A DNA stretch of 64,000 nt from Rathayibacter sp. SW19. Lineage in GTDB: Bacteria; Actinomycetota; Actinomycetes; Actinomycetales; Microbacteriaceae. The stretch is from NCBI RefSeq assembly GCF_030866825.1, contig NZ_CP133020.1, positions 1,240,001 to 1,304,000 on the forward strand, in the 5' to 3' direction. Below the pieces are notes generated by a model. That model saw only the letters and a list, made by a program, of their open reading frames with translations, did not search any database and was not told where the DNA came from. Shown here in pieces: positions 28,461-36,543 of this stretch; within the stretch, counting starts at the first letter, position 1; each line of letters opens with the position of its first letter. The position numbers were made by a program, and so were the translations under genes.

Positions 28461-28754
28461 TCAGATTCTGTCGCCGCCCGTGCCGAAGATCTTGGAGAAC
28501 ACGGTTTGAATATCGCGGTCCACGCCCTCGATGCGTCGATCTGTTGCGTCAAAACGCGTACCGACCGCGTCGAACCGTGCGTTCATTTCCGCCCGTAGCC
28601 CGGAGATTTCGCTCCCGACCGTTTCGAAGCGTGCGCTCATGGTGTCGAAGTTGGCCTTCATCGTTCTCAGGAACAAAGTGGACATACCGACGACCATCGA
28701 GATCAGCGTCGCAGCAAGCACGCCGATAACACTCCACACCTGCGCCTCGTTCAT
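28461..28754 (-). CDS. Small membrane-anchored coiled-coil protein, paralogue 1
   Basis: 97 residues from ATG 28754 (a GTG at 28766 would add four). One N-terminal membrane helix (VIGVLAATLISMVVGMSTLFLRTM) is followed by a heptad-patterned coiled coil with repeats like ARFDAVGTRFDATDRRIEGVDRDI and an end FSKIFGTGGDRI. The ATG has an aagggtggg site. It is about 50 percent identical by eye to the protein at 29056. Function unknown; possibly a membrane scaffold. Confidence 0.7.
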   Translation of the reverse strand: MNEAQVWSVIGVLAATLISMVVGMSTLFLRTMKANFDTMSARFETVGSEISGLRAEMNARFDAVGTRFDATDRRIEGVDRDIQTVFSKIFGTGGDRI

Positions 28755-29055
28755 GATCACGCCCACCCTTCAAGTGTCGGCTGTCCGTTGACAAAAAGCT
28801 AGCGGACAGGGCCCGGCCAAACTCGTTGGCGGCAGCGATCTGTGGAGAACTCGGCGTAGGCATCCTCTGGGAAGCCGAGCGGATGCGCGCGCGGCGTTAG
28901 CGCGCCGGGCGTCAGTCACCACGGCCCGTGCACCGCTGCCTGCACTCGAGGATGCCGCCGCCCGAGCGCCGCCAGCGGCCTGCGTCGCGCCTGCCGCCTG
29001 CGTGCCTACATCGGCCAGGCTTGCCGCCCGAGTGATCGGTCACGCTTTCGGGAAG
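28755..29055. other. Spacer between paralogous genes
   Basis: 300 bp between the two coiled-coil genes. It contains nothing I can name; the 20 bp before each of the two paralogous starts are similar (cacttga-gg-tggg), which suggests the duplication included the ribosome site. Confidence 0.5.
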
Positions 29056-29415
29056 TCAGATGTGTTCTCCGCCGGTGCCGAACACTTTGGAGAACACCAC
29101 TTGTATGTCGCGGTCCATGTCGTCGATGCGCCGGTCGGTGGCGTCGAATCGGGCACTGACGGTCTCGAAACGTGCGTTCATCTCGGCTCGCAGCCCGGAA
29201 ATCTCACCGGAGAGCTCGCCGCGCACCGCGTCGAACCGGGCGTTCACGGTTTCGAACTGCGCATTCACCGTTTCGAACTGCGCATTCACAGTTTGGAAGT
29301 GAGTGTTCATCGTGCGCAGGAACAGCGTGAACATGCCGACGACCATCGAGATGACGGTGGCGAAGAGCACGCCGATGACGCTCCAGACTTGCACGTCGTT
29401 CATCACCAGCCCCAT
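29056..29415 (-). CDS. Small membrane-anchored coiled-coil protein, paralogue 2
   Basis: 119 residues with the same plan as its neighbour: membrane helix, then coiled coil, ending FSKVFGTGGEHI. It has three extra heptads of the form FETVNAQ, encoded by a 21-bp tandem repeat (about 29243-29303). That difference alone accounts for most of the length change between the paralogues. ATG 29415 or the ATG at 29403 may be the start. Function unknown. Confidence 0.7.
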   Translation of the reverse strand: MGLVMNDVQVWSVIGVLFATVISMVVGMFTLFLRTMNTHFQTVNAQFETVNAQFETVNARFDAVRGELSGEISGLRAEMNARFETVSARFDATDRRIDDMDRDIQVVFSKVFGTGGEHI

Positions 29416-29536
29416 CCCTCAAGTGTCCGTTGTTCCTTGAGAAAACGCTAGCAAGCCGGGCCCACACACAAGCGCGGGTCTGTCCGATCTGTGGAGAACA
29501 CGGCATGGCACCGGGTTGTGAGACCGAGCGGATGCC

Positions 29537-29672
29537 TACGGATGCTGGCGCCAAACTCGTGGAAGGTGGCGTCAGGCGCGCGGATGCTGGTGCCAAGCGC
29601 ACGGATGTTGGTGCCGAGCTCGCGGATGCTGGCGCCAAGCTTGCGGAAGCTCAAGGCAAGCGTGCGGCTGAC
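29537..29672. repeat. 21-bp repeat with heptad coding potential, about 5 copies
   Basis: Units of cggatgctggcgccaagcttg. On the minus strand they would code for heptads such as KLGASIRELGTNIRALGTSI, reminiscent of the neighbouring coiled-coil genes, but no start with a ribosome site or membrane helix is present. It may be remnant coding sequence. Confidence 0.7.
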
Positions 29673-29741
29673 GTCGCGGTTTTCGACGTGCGTGGCGGTT
29701 GTCGACGTGCGGCGCAATTCGCCGGGCAAAGTCAATGCCGG

Positions 29742-29795
29742 ATTCTCCTATTTCAGATCCGCCTTATGTAAGGCGCATTTGAAATAAGGAAATCG
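29742..29795. repeat. Palindromic element, copy 2 of the dispersed family
   Basis: Same core cgccttatgtaaggcg as the copy at 6998-7051, with flanking arms still largely complementary but with two mismatches and one unpaired base. Identity between the copies is about 80 percent over 50 bases. Confidence 0.85.
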
Positions 29796-29840
29796 GTGGC
29801 ATTGTTTGCTGGCGGGCAGGACGACGATAGCCGATCCTCG

Positions 29841-30060
29841 CGCGCTGCGCCGCCGCCCGCTGCGCTGCCGCCCGCTGCGCTGCCGCCCGCTGCGCTGCCG
29901 CCCGCTGCGCTGCCGCCCGCTGCGCCGCCGCGCGCTGCCGCCCGCTGCCCGCCGCGCGCTGCCGCCCGCTGCGCTGCCGCCCGCTGCGCTGCCGCCCGGT
30001 GCCCGCTGCCCGCCGCGCGCTGCCGCCCGCTGCCGCCGCCCGGCACCCGCCGCCCGGCGC
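29841..30060. repeat. 15-bp GC-rich repeat field
   Basis: Units of ctgcgctgccgcccg, about six perfect copies followed by scrambled ones. No stop codons occur in several frames, producing spurious open frames rich in Pro, Ala and Arg. Confidence 0.88.
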
Positions 30061-30225
30061 GTCGCGCTCGCCACCGCCCGCCCGGCGCATCGCGCTCGCC
30101 ACCGGCGCAGCGCATCGCATCGCAACCCCATAGACTGATCAAAAGTGCGGCAGCGCGGCCACCCAGCAACCACTCAGCGCGCGCATTGCGGCACGCCCCG
30201 CGCTGTCCCCCTTAAAGCCGACTTG

Positions 30226-30486
30226 CTGCGGTTCTATCACCCAAGTAGGGGCTAGAAAGTGCATGGGTGTCCCCCAACCCGTATGTCATGATGGAATCCG
30301 GAGTCTACGAAAACTCCGAGTTTTGCGTGTGATTTTGACAGAACCAACGCACGTACAAGTGGTCAGAGCCCAGTTGGCGGCTGCCCGCGCGTGGTGCGGG
30401 CTATAGACGCAGCGGCAGAACAGCGCCGAAAACCAACACGACCGATAAACACGACCGATAAACACGACATTTGAGGATGTGCCAGC
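30226..30486 (+). promoter_or_regulatory. Leader of the polysaccharide operon
   Basis: The composition becomes suddenly less GC-rich. A TTGACA at 30335-30340 could be a -35 box, though no good -10 follows at 17 bases. A small hairpin (30299-30304 with 30313-30318) followed by tttt lies upstream. The pair tagggg/tgtccccca at 30246-30275 may be an operator. None of these is certain. Confidence 0.35.
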
Positions 30487-31911
30487 TTGGAGCTTCGGGA
30501 CTACATCAGGATCCTTCGCAAAGGGTGGATCCTCATCGTGGTCTGCGTGCTCGCCGGCGTGGGAATCGCCGCCGTCTATTCAGCGTTGACGACGCCCAAG
30601 TATCAGGCGTCGACCGAGCTTTACGTTTCCGTGCAGACGAGCAACGCCGCACAGACGGCCGATCTTGCCCAAGGCACGACCTTTGCCCGGCAGGCCGTCA
30701 CCAGCTATGTCAGCGTCGTGAACAGCGCCCGCGTGCTCGACCGAGTGATCAGCGATCTGGGCCTCACGGTCTCCGCGTCCAAGCTCTCTTCGCAGATAAC
30801 CGCGGCATCCCCATTGAACACTGTGCTGATCGACATCACAGCGACGGACTCCGATCCAGCCCAAGCGGCGAAGATCGCCAACTCGGTAGGCAAGAACGTC
30901 GCCTACGTCGTCGTCAACCAGTTGGAGAAGCCCTCGGGGGACACCCCGAGTCTTGTTCGCATCGAGACCATTCAGCCGGCGACCGCGCCGGCCAAACCGT
31001 CGAGCCCGAACGTGCCCCTGAACCTGGTGCTCGGCCTGCTCGTCGGCCTCGCGGTGGGCATCGGCGCCGCCGTTCTGCGCAGCGTGCTTGACACCCGGAT
31101 TCACAGCTCACGCGACATCGAGCTGGTCACCCAGACCCCGATCCTCGGCGGAATCAACCTGGATCCGGATGCGAAGAAGCGCCCGTTGATCGTGCACGCC
31201 GACCCCCGCAATCCCCGCGCAGAATCCTTCCGAAGCCTGCGCACCAACCTCCAGTTCGTCAACCTTTCGGATGCGCCGCGCAGTTACGTGATGACGAGCT
31301 CGGTTCCGGGTGAGGGCAAGTCCACAACGTGTGCGAACCTGGCAATCAGCCTGGCCGAGACCGGGGCGCGCGTCGCGTTGATCGACGGCGACCTGCGGAT
31401 GCCGAAGATCTCCGAATACATGGGCGTCGAGGGCGCGGTCGGCTTGACCGACGTGCTGATCGGCCGGGCCAAACTCACCGACGTGCTGCAGAAGTGGGGC
31501 AAAGGCCAGCTTTACGTGCTGCCGAGTGGTCGCATCCCGCCGAACCCGAGCGAGTTGCTCGGTTCGAAGAACATGGCCTCCCTGCTCAACACATTGACCG
31601 CTGAGTTCGACTATGTGCTGGTCGATTCGCCGCCCCTTCTGCTGGTGACCGACGCTGCCGTTGTCAGCAAGCTGACGGGCGGCGCGATCGTTGTGGCGGC
31701 ATCCGGAACCACCAAGAAGAACGAGTTGGCCGCGGCGGTTCGTGCGCTCGAGCACATCGGCAGCCGCTTGGTCGGCGTCGTCGTGACGAAGTTGCCGGTG
31801 CGCGGGCCGGATTCCTACGGCTATGGGGTGTACGGCTACGGCGTGCAGCACGAGGTCGTCGACGACGAGATGACGACGGAGCGAGCGCCTCGTCGGGCGG
31901 CGCGCGCGTGA
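30487..31911 (+). CDS. Polysaccharide co-polymerase/tyrosine autokinase (Wzz-Wze fusion)
   Basis: 474 residues. The N-terminal Wzz domain has membrane segments at about 14-33 and 177-198 flanking an extracellular part; the C-terminal BY-kinase has Walker A SSVPGEGKSTT (272-281), Walker A' VALIDGDLRMP (297-307) and Walker B FDYVLVDSPP. The tail carries a tyrosine cluster YGYGVYGYG, the usual autophosphorylation site. Such proteins control chain length and export of capsule or exopolysaccharide. The start is a TTG with gagga 9 bases before. The stop overlaps the phosphatase gene by four bases, so kinase and counter-phosphatase are coupled. Confidence 0.93.
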   Translation: MELRDYIRILRKGWILIVVCVLAGVGIAAVYSALTTPKYQASTELYVSVQTSNAAQTADLAQGTTFARQAVTSYVSVVNSARVLDRVISDLGLTVSASKLSSQITAASPLNTVLIDITATDSDPAQAAKIANSVGKNVAYVVVNQLEKPSGDTPSLVRIETIQPATAPAKPSSPNVPLNLVLGLLVGLAVGIGAAVLRSVLDTRIHSSRDIELVTQTPILGGINLDPDAKKRPLIVHADPRNPRAESFRSLRTNLQFVNLSDAPRSYVMTSSVPGEGKSTTCANLAISLAETGARVALIDGDLRMPKISEYMGVEGAVGLTDVLIGRAKLTDVLQKWGKGQLYVLPSGRIPPNPSELLGSKNMASLLNTLTAEFDYVLVDSPPLLLVTDAAVVSKLTGGAIVVAASGTTKKNELAAAVRALEHIGSRLVGVVVTKLPVRGPDSYGYGVYGYGVQHEVVDDEMTTERAPRRAARA

Positions 31912-32513
31912 GTGGCGTCGCAATTCTCACCGTGTGCTCCGGCAACATCTGCCGGTCACCGCTAGCCGAGCAACTCCTGCGCGAGCAGCTCGCCGAGCAG
32001 CCGGGCGTGACGATTGAGAGTTCAGGCACGGTGGCGATGGAAGGCTACGGAATGGATGCCCGCGCGGCCGCGTACTCGCGCCAGCTCGGCGGAGATCCGT
32101 CGCAACATCGCTCCCGCCAATTGACGGTCGAACAGATTGCCGACTCGGATCTGGTGTTGGCGATGTCCCGCGAGCATCGCAAGGCCATCGTGCAAATGCT
32201 GCCGCGCGCAGCCCGCTACGCCTTTACCTTGCGCGAATTGGCGCACATTCTCGCCGCGACCCAGCAAGACGTGCTCAGCACCGCCGCAAACCTGCCCGAG
32301 ACCGACTTCACGGCGCGGTTCACGGCCGTTGTCGAGAGCGCAGCAGACAACCGCGGCACGATCGTGCCGCCAGACCAGCCGCAGGATTACGACATCATCG
32401 ACCCGTATGGCCGCACCGATGAGGTTTACGCAGAATCGGTCGCACAACTCGTGCCAGCCGTCAACTCGATCGCATTTACACTCCAGCGCGCGGCTGCCGT
32501 TTCAGTTCGGTAG
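31908..32513 (+). CDS. Low-molecular-weight protein tyrosine phosphatase
   Basis: 201 residues. The P-loop VCSGNICRSP (Cys10, Arg16) lies at the N-terminus and the general-acid aspartate is in IIDPYGR (DP motif) near residue 165. It should dephosphorylate the tyrosine cluster of the kinase encoded just before. The GTG start is inside the preceding stop (GTGA). It is about 40 residues longer than the enteric Wzb type, as is usual in actinobacteria. Confidence 0.92.
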   Translation: MSGVAILTVCSGNICRSPLAEQLLREQLAEQPGVTIESSGTVAMEGYGMDARAAAYSRQLGGDPSQHRSRQLTVEQIADSDLVLAMSREHRKAIVQMLPRAARYAFTLRELAHILAATQQDVLSTAANLPETDFTARFTAVVESAADNRGTIVPPDQPQDYDIIDPYGRTDEVYAESVAQLVPAVNSIAFTLQRAAAVSVR

Positions 32514-32519
32514 GCGCGG

Positions 32520-33509
32520 ATGGCACGCAAGATTCTCACACGAAGGAGGCAGACAGATCCGATTCGCCGACGATGGGCCATCATCGGCATCGGTGCGTTC
32601 GTCCTCGTGGACATTCTCTTGATTGCGTGGGCAGTGTCTGCAACGCGGGCACCGCACGGCAACGAAGATCCCGCAAATTCAAGCATGACCACGCCCCGGT
32701 CGACAGCCAGCAGCACTCCCACCGCCCGCCCGACCGCGTCGGCGACTCCTGCCCCGACTGCGGTGTCGCTCCCGGATGCCACGCAACCCACCCGGATCAT
32801 CTCCTCACTCGACGCCAACACCGCGTGGCGCGCTGCCACCGGCGCATGCCCGGCCACTCCCGGCACGCTTCAGGGCACGAGCGACGCTGGTGCGACCTGG
32901 AAGAATTCGGATGCCGCGCGGCCGGCCGGCGCATCCGCAATCATTCGCTTGAGCGTGCAAAGCGCTACGCAGATCGATGCTGTCGCGTTGGCGGCGGCCG
33001 GATGCGCGCCCGAGTTCATCCGCAGCTACGTGAACGGAGACAACTGGGCTACGTATCCCACCCAACTCGCCGGCACCTGGTACTTCAACCCGGCCAACGC
33101 GGCCGTGGTGCACTCTCCGCAGGGAGACAAGCCGGCCCCGTGCCCGACGGTGGTTGGATTGGCGCCGCGGGACGCGACATCCGCAGCGGTGTTGTGCAGC
33201 AACCACACCGTGTTCCGAACCGCAGACGCCGGTGCGACCTGGGGAGCGGCGACCACCGTGACGGGAGCAGTCGCGATCAGCAGTTCGGGCGCAGGCTACG
33301 CCGCGGCATCCGTCGGTGTCACCGACTGCGCCGGAATTTCACTTGCCGCCCTCGATGCTGCATCGTCGCAGCCGTCGACCGCGGGATGCTTTGTCACAGC
33401 AGCGCCGGCCGCCGGCGCAGTGGCACTGTCGGACGGCGCTGGAACGCTGTGGTTATGGGCGGGAGACGCGCTTGCGCGTTCAGGAGATCAGGGGAAAACA
33501 TGGCATTGA
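32520..33509 (+). CDS. Single-pass membrane protein with propeller-like extracellular domain
   Basis: 329 residues. A basic N-terminus and one helix (IIGIGAFVLVDILLIAWAV, residues 21-39) are followed by a Ser/Thr/Pro/Ala-rich stalk and an extracellular domain with sialidase-like SDAGATWKNS, ADAGATWGA and GDQGKTWH motifs (BNR/Asp-box pattern), plus six or so cysteines. I infer a beta-propeller or partial one. It may help polymer export or bind glycans. ATG 32520 follows the phosphatase stop by 6 bp; its end overlaps the next gene by 10 bp. Confidence 0.8.
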   Translation: MARKILTRRRQTDPIRRRWAIIGIGAFVLVDILLIAWAVSATRAPHGNEDPANSSMTTPRSTASSTPTARPTASATPAPTAVSLPDATQPTRIISSLDANTAWRAATGACPATPGTLQGTSDAGATWKNSDAARPAGASAIIRLSVQSATQIDAVALAAAGCAPEFIRSYVNGDNWATYPTQLAGTWYFNPANAAVVHSPQGDKPAPCPTVVGLAPRDATSAAVLCSNHTVFRTADAGATWGAATTVTGAVAISSSGAGYAAASVGVTDCAGISLAALDAASSQPSTAGCFVTAAPAAGAVALSDGAGTLWLWAGDALARSGDQGKTWH

Positions 33510-35359
33510 GTTCGCGGTTATGGAGTGCGGCGGTTCGCAAGCAGACGGCAGATCGCGGCGAAACGCTTATCGGGCGATTCGGCAGTCAATATCTGCTGGA
33601 CGCGGTGGCGTGGGCGGTTGCGCTTATCGGCGCAGAAATCTGCCGCTACGAATTCGACGTGAATGCCATCCACTGGCTGCCTCTGATCGCCGTGGTTCTC
33701 GCCACGGCGGTTGCACAACTGCTGATCGGTTGGGGCATGTGGCTCTATCGAGGGCGTTACACCTTTGGCAGTTTCCACGAGGTGCGGGCGCTTGCTTACA
33801 CCGCGCTCCTGGTCGGTTTCGTGGTCGGGTTGCCGGTGATTTTGTACGGGGTCAACTGGTCGATTCCGCGCAGCACGATTGTCATCGCGTTGCCGTTTGC
33901 TCTGGTGCTGATGGCAGCAGCTCGTTATGTGAAACGCTTGATGGTCGAGCGCCAGGAAAAGCCGGGCGAGGGCGCCCAGCCCACGTTGATCTACGGCGCC
34001 GGTTACATGGGTGGCGTGCTTGCTCGCCGCATGGTGACGGATCGGCTCTCGGCCTATCGCCCGGTCGGCTTCATCGACGACGACAAGCGCAGGCGCAACC
34101 TGCAGCTGAGCGGCATCTCGGTGCTCGGCACCGGCAAGCACCTGACGCAGATCGTCGCAAAGACTGGTGCTCGAACGCTCATTATCGCGATCGCGCGCGC
34201 GGATGCGACGCTGTTGCGTACGATCACGGATGCCGCGCTCGCGGCCGGTTTGACGGTCAAGGTTCTGCCCGTGCTCGACGAGATCCTTGCAGGAAAGTCC
34301 GGGCTCTCCGATGTGCGCGACATCTCCATTGAAGACCTGATCGGTCGGCATCCGGTGGACACCGATGTCAGCTCGATTGCCGGTTATGTGACGGGTAAGC
34401 GCGTGCTCGTGACCGGCGCGGGTGGATCGATCGGCTCCGAGCTGTGCCGCCAGCTCTTCAAGTACGGCCCCGCCGAGTTGATCATGCTCGACCGTGATGA
34501 GACAGGGTTGCAGAGGACCGAATTGTCGATCTTCGGCCATGGCTTGCTGAACACGAAAGACGTCGTGCTCGCGGACATCCGTGACCCTCAGGCGTTGGCG
34601 GAGATCTTCACCAAGCGCCGGCCGCAGGTCGTCTTCCACACCGCCGCGCTCAAGCACCTGCCGATGCTCGAGCAGTATCCGGACGAGGCGTGGAAGACGA
34701 ATGTGCTTGGCACACTCAACGTGCTGGAAGCCGCGCGGGATGCCGAGGTGAGCACTTTCGTGAACATCTCGACGGACAAGGCGGCGAACCCGACGAGCGT
34801 GCTCGGCCACTCGAAGCGGGTCGGCGAGAAACTGACGGCCTGGATGGCAGAAGAAACCGACATGCGTTATTTGTCGGTGCGCTTCGGCAACGTGATCGGC
34901 AGCCGCGGTTCGATGCTGCCCACGTTCAAGTCGCTGATCGAGGCCGGCGGGCCAGTCACGGTGACGCATCCAGACGTGACACGGTTCTTCATGACGATCC
35001 CCGAGGCATGCCAACTGGTGGTTCAGGCTGGCGGCATCGGCGACCCGGGGGAGGTGCTGATTCTCGATATGGGGGAGCCGGTGCGCATTCTCGATATCGC
35101 GCAGCGCATGATCGCGGCGAGCGGCAAGCCGATCGAGATCGTGTACACGGGCTTGCGCGAGGGCGAGAAGTTGAATGAGGAGTTGATGGGTTTCGACGAG
35201 GTCGACAACCGCCCGAAGCATCCGAAAATCTCCCACGCCAAGATTCCGCCGATGCCTGCGTCACACCTAGACAAAGAGGGCTGGGACTACCGGTTGCGCA
35301 CGAACGGCGGCGACACGGCGATCATCCAGCGGTTGAGTGTGACGAAGGCCAAGTCGTGA
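33500..35359 (+). CDS. Membrane UDP-sugar 4,6-dehydratase (CapD/WbpM/PglF-like)
   Basis: 619 residues from the ATG at 33500 (aggag site). Four membrane helices (about 20-120), a first Rossmann domain (IYGAGYMGGVLARR) and a second, catalytic one (VLVTGAGGSIGSELCRQ, ALKHLPMLEQYPDEAWKTNVLGT, NISTDKAANPTSVLGHSKR). Family enzymes convert UDP-GlcNAc to the 4-keto-6-deoxy sugar. The position of the family's Met (or Tyr) before xxxK is Leu here, which is frequent in actinobacterial members. The following aminotransferase would use its product. GTGA overlap downstream. The frame is open further upstream but that part is a shadow of the preceding gene. Confidence 0.9.
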   Translation: MALSSRLWSAAVRKQTADRGETLIGRFGSQYLLDAVAWAVALIGAEICRYEFDVNAIHWLPLIAVVLATAVAQLLIGWGMWLYRGRYTFGSFHEVRALAYTALLVGFVVGLPVILYGVNWSIPRSTIVIALPFALVLMAAARYVKRLMVERQEKPGEGAQPTLIYGAGYMGGVLARRMVTDRLSAYRPVGFIDDDKRRRNLQLSGISVLGTGKHLTQIVAKTGARTLIIAIARADATLLRTITDAALAAGLTVKVLPVLDEILAGKSGLSDVRDISIEDLIGRHPVDTDVSSIAGYVTGKRVLVTGAGGSIGSELCRQLFKYGPAELIMLDRDETGLQRTELSIFGHGLLNTKDVVLADIRDPQALAEIFTKRRPQVVFHTAALKHLPMLEQYPDEAWKTNVLGTLNVLEAARDAEVSTFVNISTDKAANPTSVLGHSKRVGEKLTAWMAEETDMRYLSVRFGNVIGSRGSMLPTFKSLIEAGGPVTVTHPDVTRFFMTIPEACQLVVQAGGIGDPGEVLILDMGEPVRILDIAQRMIAASGKPIEIVYTGLREGEKLNEELMGFDEVDNRPKHPKISHAKIPPMPASHLDKEGWDYRLRTNGGDTAIIQRLSVTKAKS

Positions 35360-36543
35360 CCGATCGCATTCTGATGTCGTCGCCTGACGTCGGCGAGCTC
35401 GAGGAACAGTACCTGCTTAAGGCCTTCCGCTCGGGCTGGATCGCGCCCCTCGGGCCTGACGTTGACGCATTCGAGCGGGAGATTGCGGATCGAGTGGGCG
35501 TCGCACACGCAGCGGCACTGAGCTCTGGAACCGCTGCCCTGCACCTTGCGTTGCTCGGAGTTGGAGTTAAGCCAGGGGACACCGTGGTGACCTCGACCAT
35601 GACGTTTGCTGCGACGGCCAACGCCATCACCTATGCCGGGGCGCGCCCGTACTTCATCGACTGTGAGCTGTCGACCGGCAACATGTCGCCAGAGCTGCTC
35701 GAGCAAGCTCTTGCCGAATTGGCTGGCGCAGGCGAACACGTCGCCGCAATAGTGCCGGTTGACCTGCTGGGCAAGGCAGTCGACTACACCGCGATCTGCG
35801 GCATTGCGGATGCCGCAGGAATCCCGGTTGTCGCGGATGCAGCGGAGTCGCTCGGTGCGACTCATCACGGCAAGGCCGCTGGTTCGTTCGGCCGAGTGTC
35901 GATCGTTTCGTTCAACGGCAACAAGGTGATGACCACATCGGGCGGTGGAATGCTTCTCACCGATGACGGTGAGCTTGCCTCCCGCGCCCGATATCTGGCC
36001 ACTCAGGCGCGTCAGCCGGCCGTGCACTACGAGCACACCGAGATCGGCTACAACTACCGCCTGAGCAATTTGCTTGCGGCGCTCGGGCGAGCACAGCTGA
36101 CCAGGCTCGACAGTATGATCGCCCGCCGCCGCGCGATCCGAGAACGCTATCGTGCGTTGTTCGCCGATGTCGTCGGGGTCGAAATCTTCGGAGGCGATGA
36201 CGACCGCGAGGACAATTGCTGGTTGACTTCAGTGGTCGTCGATGAAGAGGCCGCCGGGTGGAGCGCCGCCGAGCTGCGGGATGCGCTCAGCGCCGACAAC
36301 ATTGAAAGCCGGCCGCTGTGGAAGCCGATGCATCTGCAGCCGGTCTTTGCTGATGCGCCCGCGCTGCTTAACGGCAATTCGCAACGGCTGTTCGAATCAG
36401 GGCTCACGTTGCCGAGTGGGTCTGCTTTGCGCGACGGGGACGTGCAACGTGTCGGGGTAAGCATTCAAACCTTCCTGGATGCCAGCGCGAGGTCATATTC
36501 CAATCGCAACGCGGTGCTGTTCACAAGTACCACTTCCGCATGA
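35356..36543 (+). CDS. DegT/DnrJ/EryC1 sugar aminotransferase (PglE-like)
   Basis: 395 residues, PLP-dependent. LSSGTAALHLAL, DAAESLGATHHGK and SFNGNKVMTTSGGG with Lys190 forming the Schiff base, and YNYRLSNLLAALGRAQL, are diagnostic. The sequence LLKAFRSGWIAPLGPDVDAFE is typical of PglE-type enzymes making UDP-4-amino-4,6-dideoxy-GlcNAc. With the dehydratase before it and a phosphoglycosyltransferase after it, a bacillosamine-type first sugar is likely. ATGA overlap with the next gene. Confidence 0.92.
   Translation: MTDRILMSSPDVGELEEQYLLKAFRSGWIAPLGPDVDAFEREIADRVGVAHAAALSSGTAALHLALLGVGVKPGDTVVTSTMTFAATANAITYAGARPYFIDCELSTGNMSPELLEQALAELAGAGEHVAAIVPVDLLGKAVDYTAICGIADAAGIPVVADAAESLGATHHGKAAGSFGRVSIVSFNGNKVMTTSGGGMLLTDDGELASRARYLATQARQPAVHYEHTEIGYNYRLSNLLAALGRAQLTRLDSMIARRRAIRERYRALFADVVGVEIFGGDDDREDNCWLTSVVVDEEAAGWSAAELRDALSADNIESRPLWKPMHLQPVFADAPALLNGNSQRLFESGLTLPSGSALRDGDVQRVGVSIQTFLDASARSYSNRNAVLFTSTTSA

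Larger units (their letters stand above)
29416..30486. other. Long gene-free region before the polysaccharide operon
   Basis: 1071 bp with a 21-bp repeat (29537-29672), the second palindrome (29742-29795), a very GC-rich 15-bp repeat field (29841-30060) and an AT-richer leader (30226-30486). Frames through the repeats are open on several strands but have no conserved content. Confidence 0.7.

Noticed and set aside
29753..30215. Several open frames of Ala/Arg/Pro repeats on both strands
   Set aside because: They are produced by the 15-bp GC-rich repeat field and lack starts with ribosome sites or recognisable domains.
32573..33499. N-terminal extension of the dehydratase by 309 residues
   Set aside because: The segment overlaps the propeller-like protein in another frame and has no dehydratase features; ATG 33500 has a good ribosome site.
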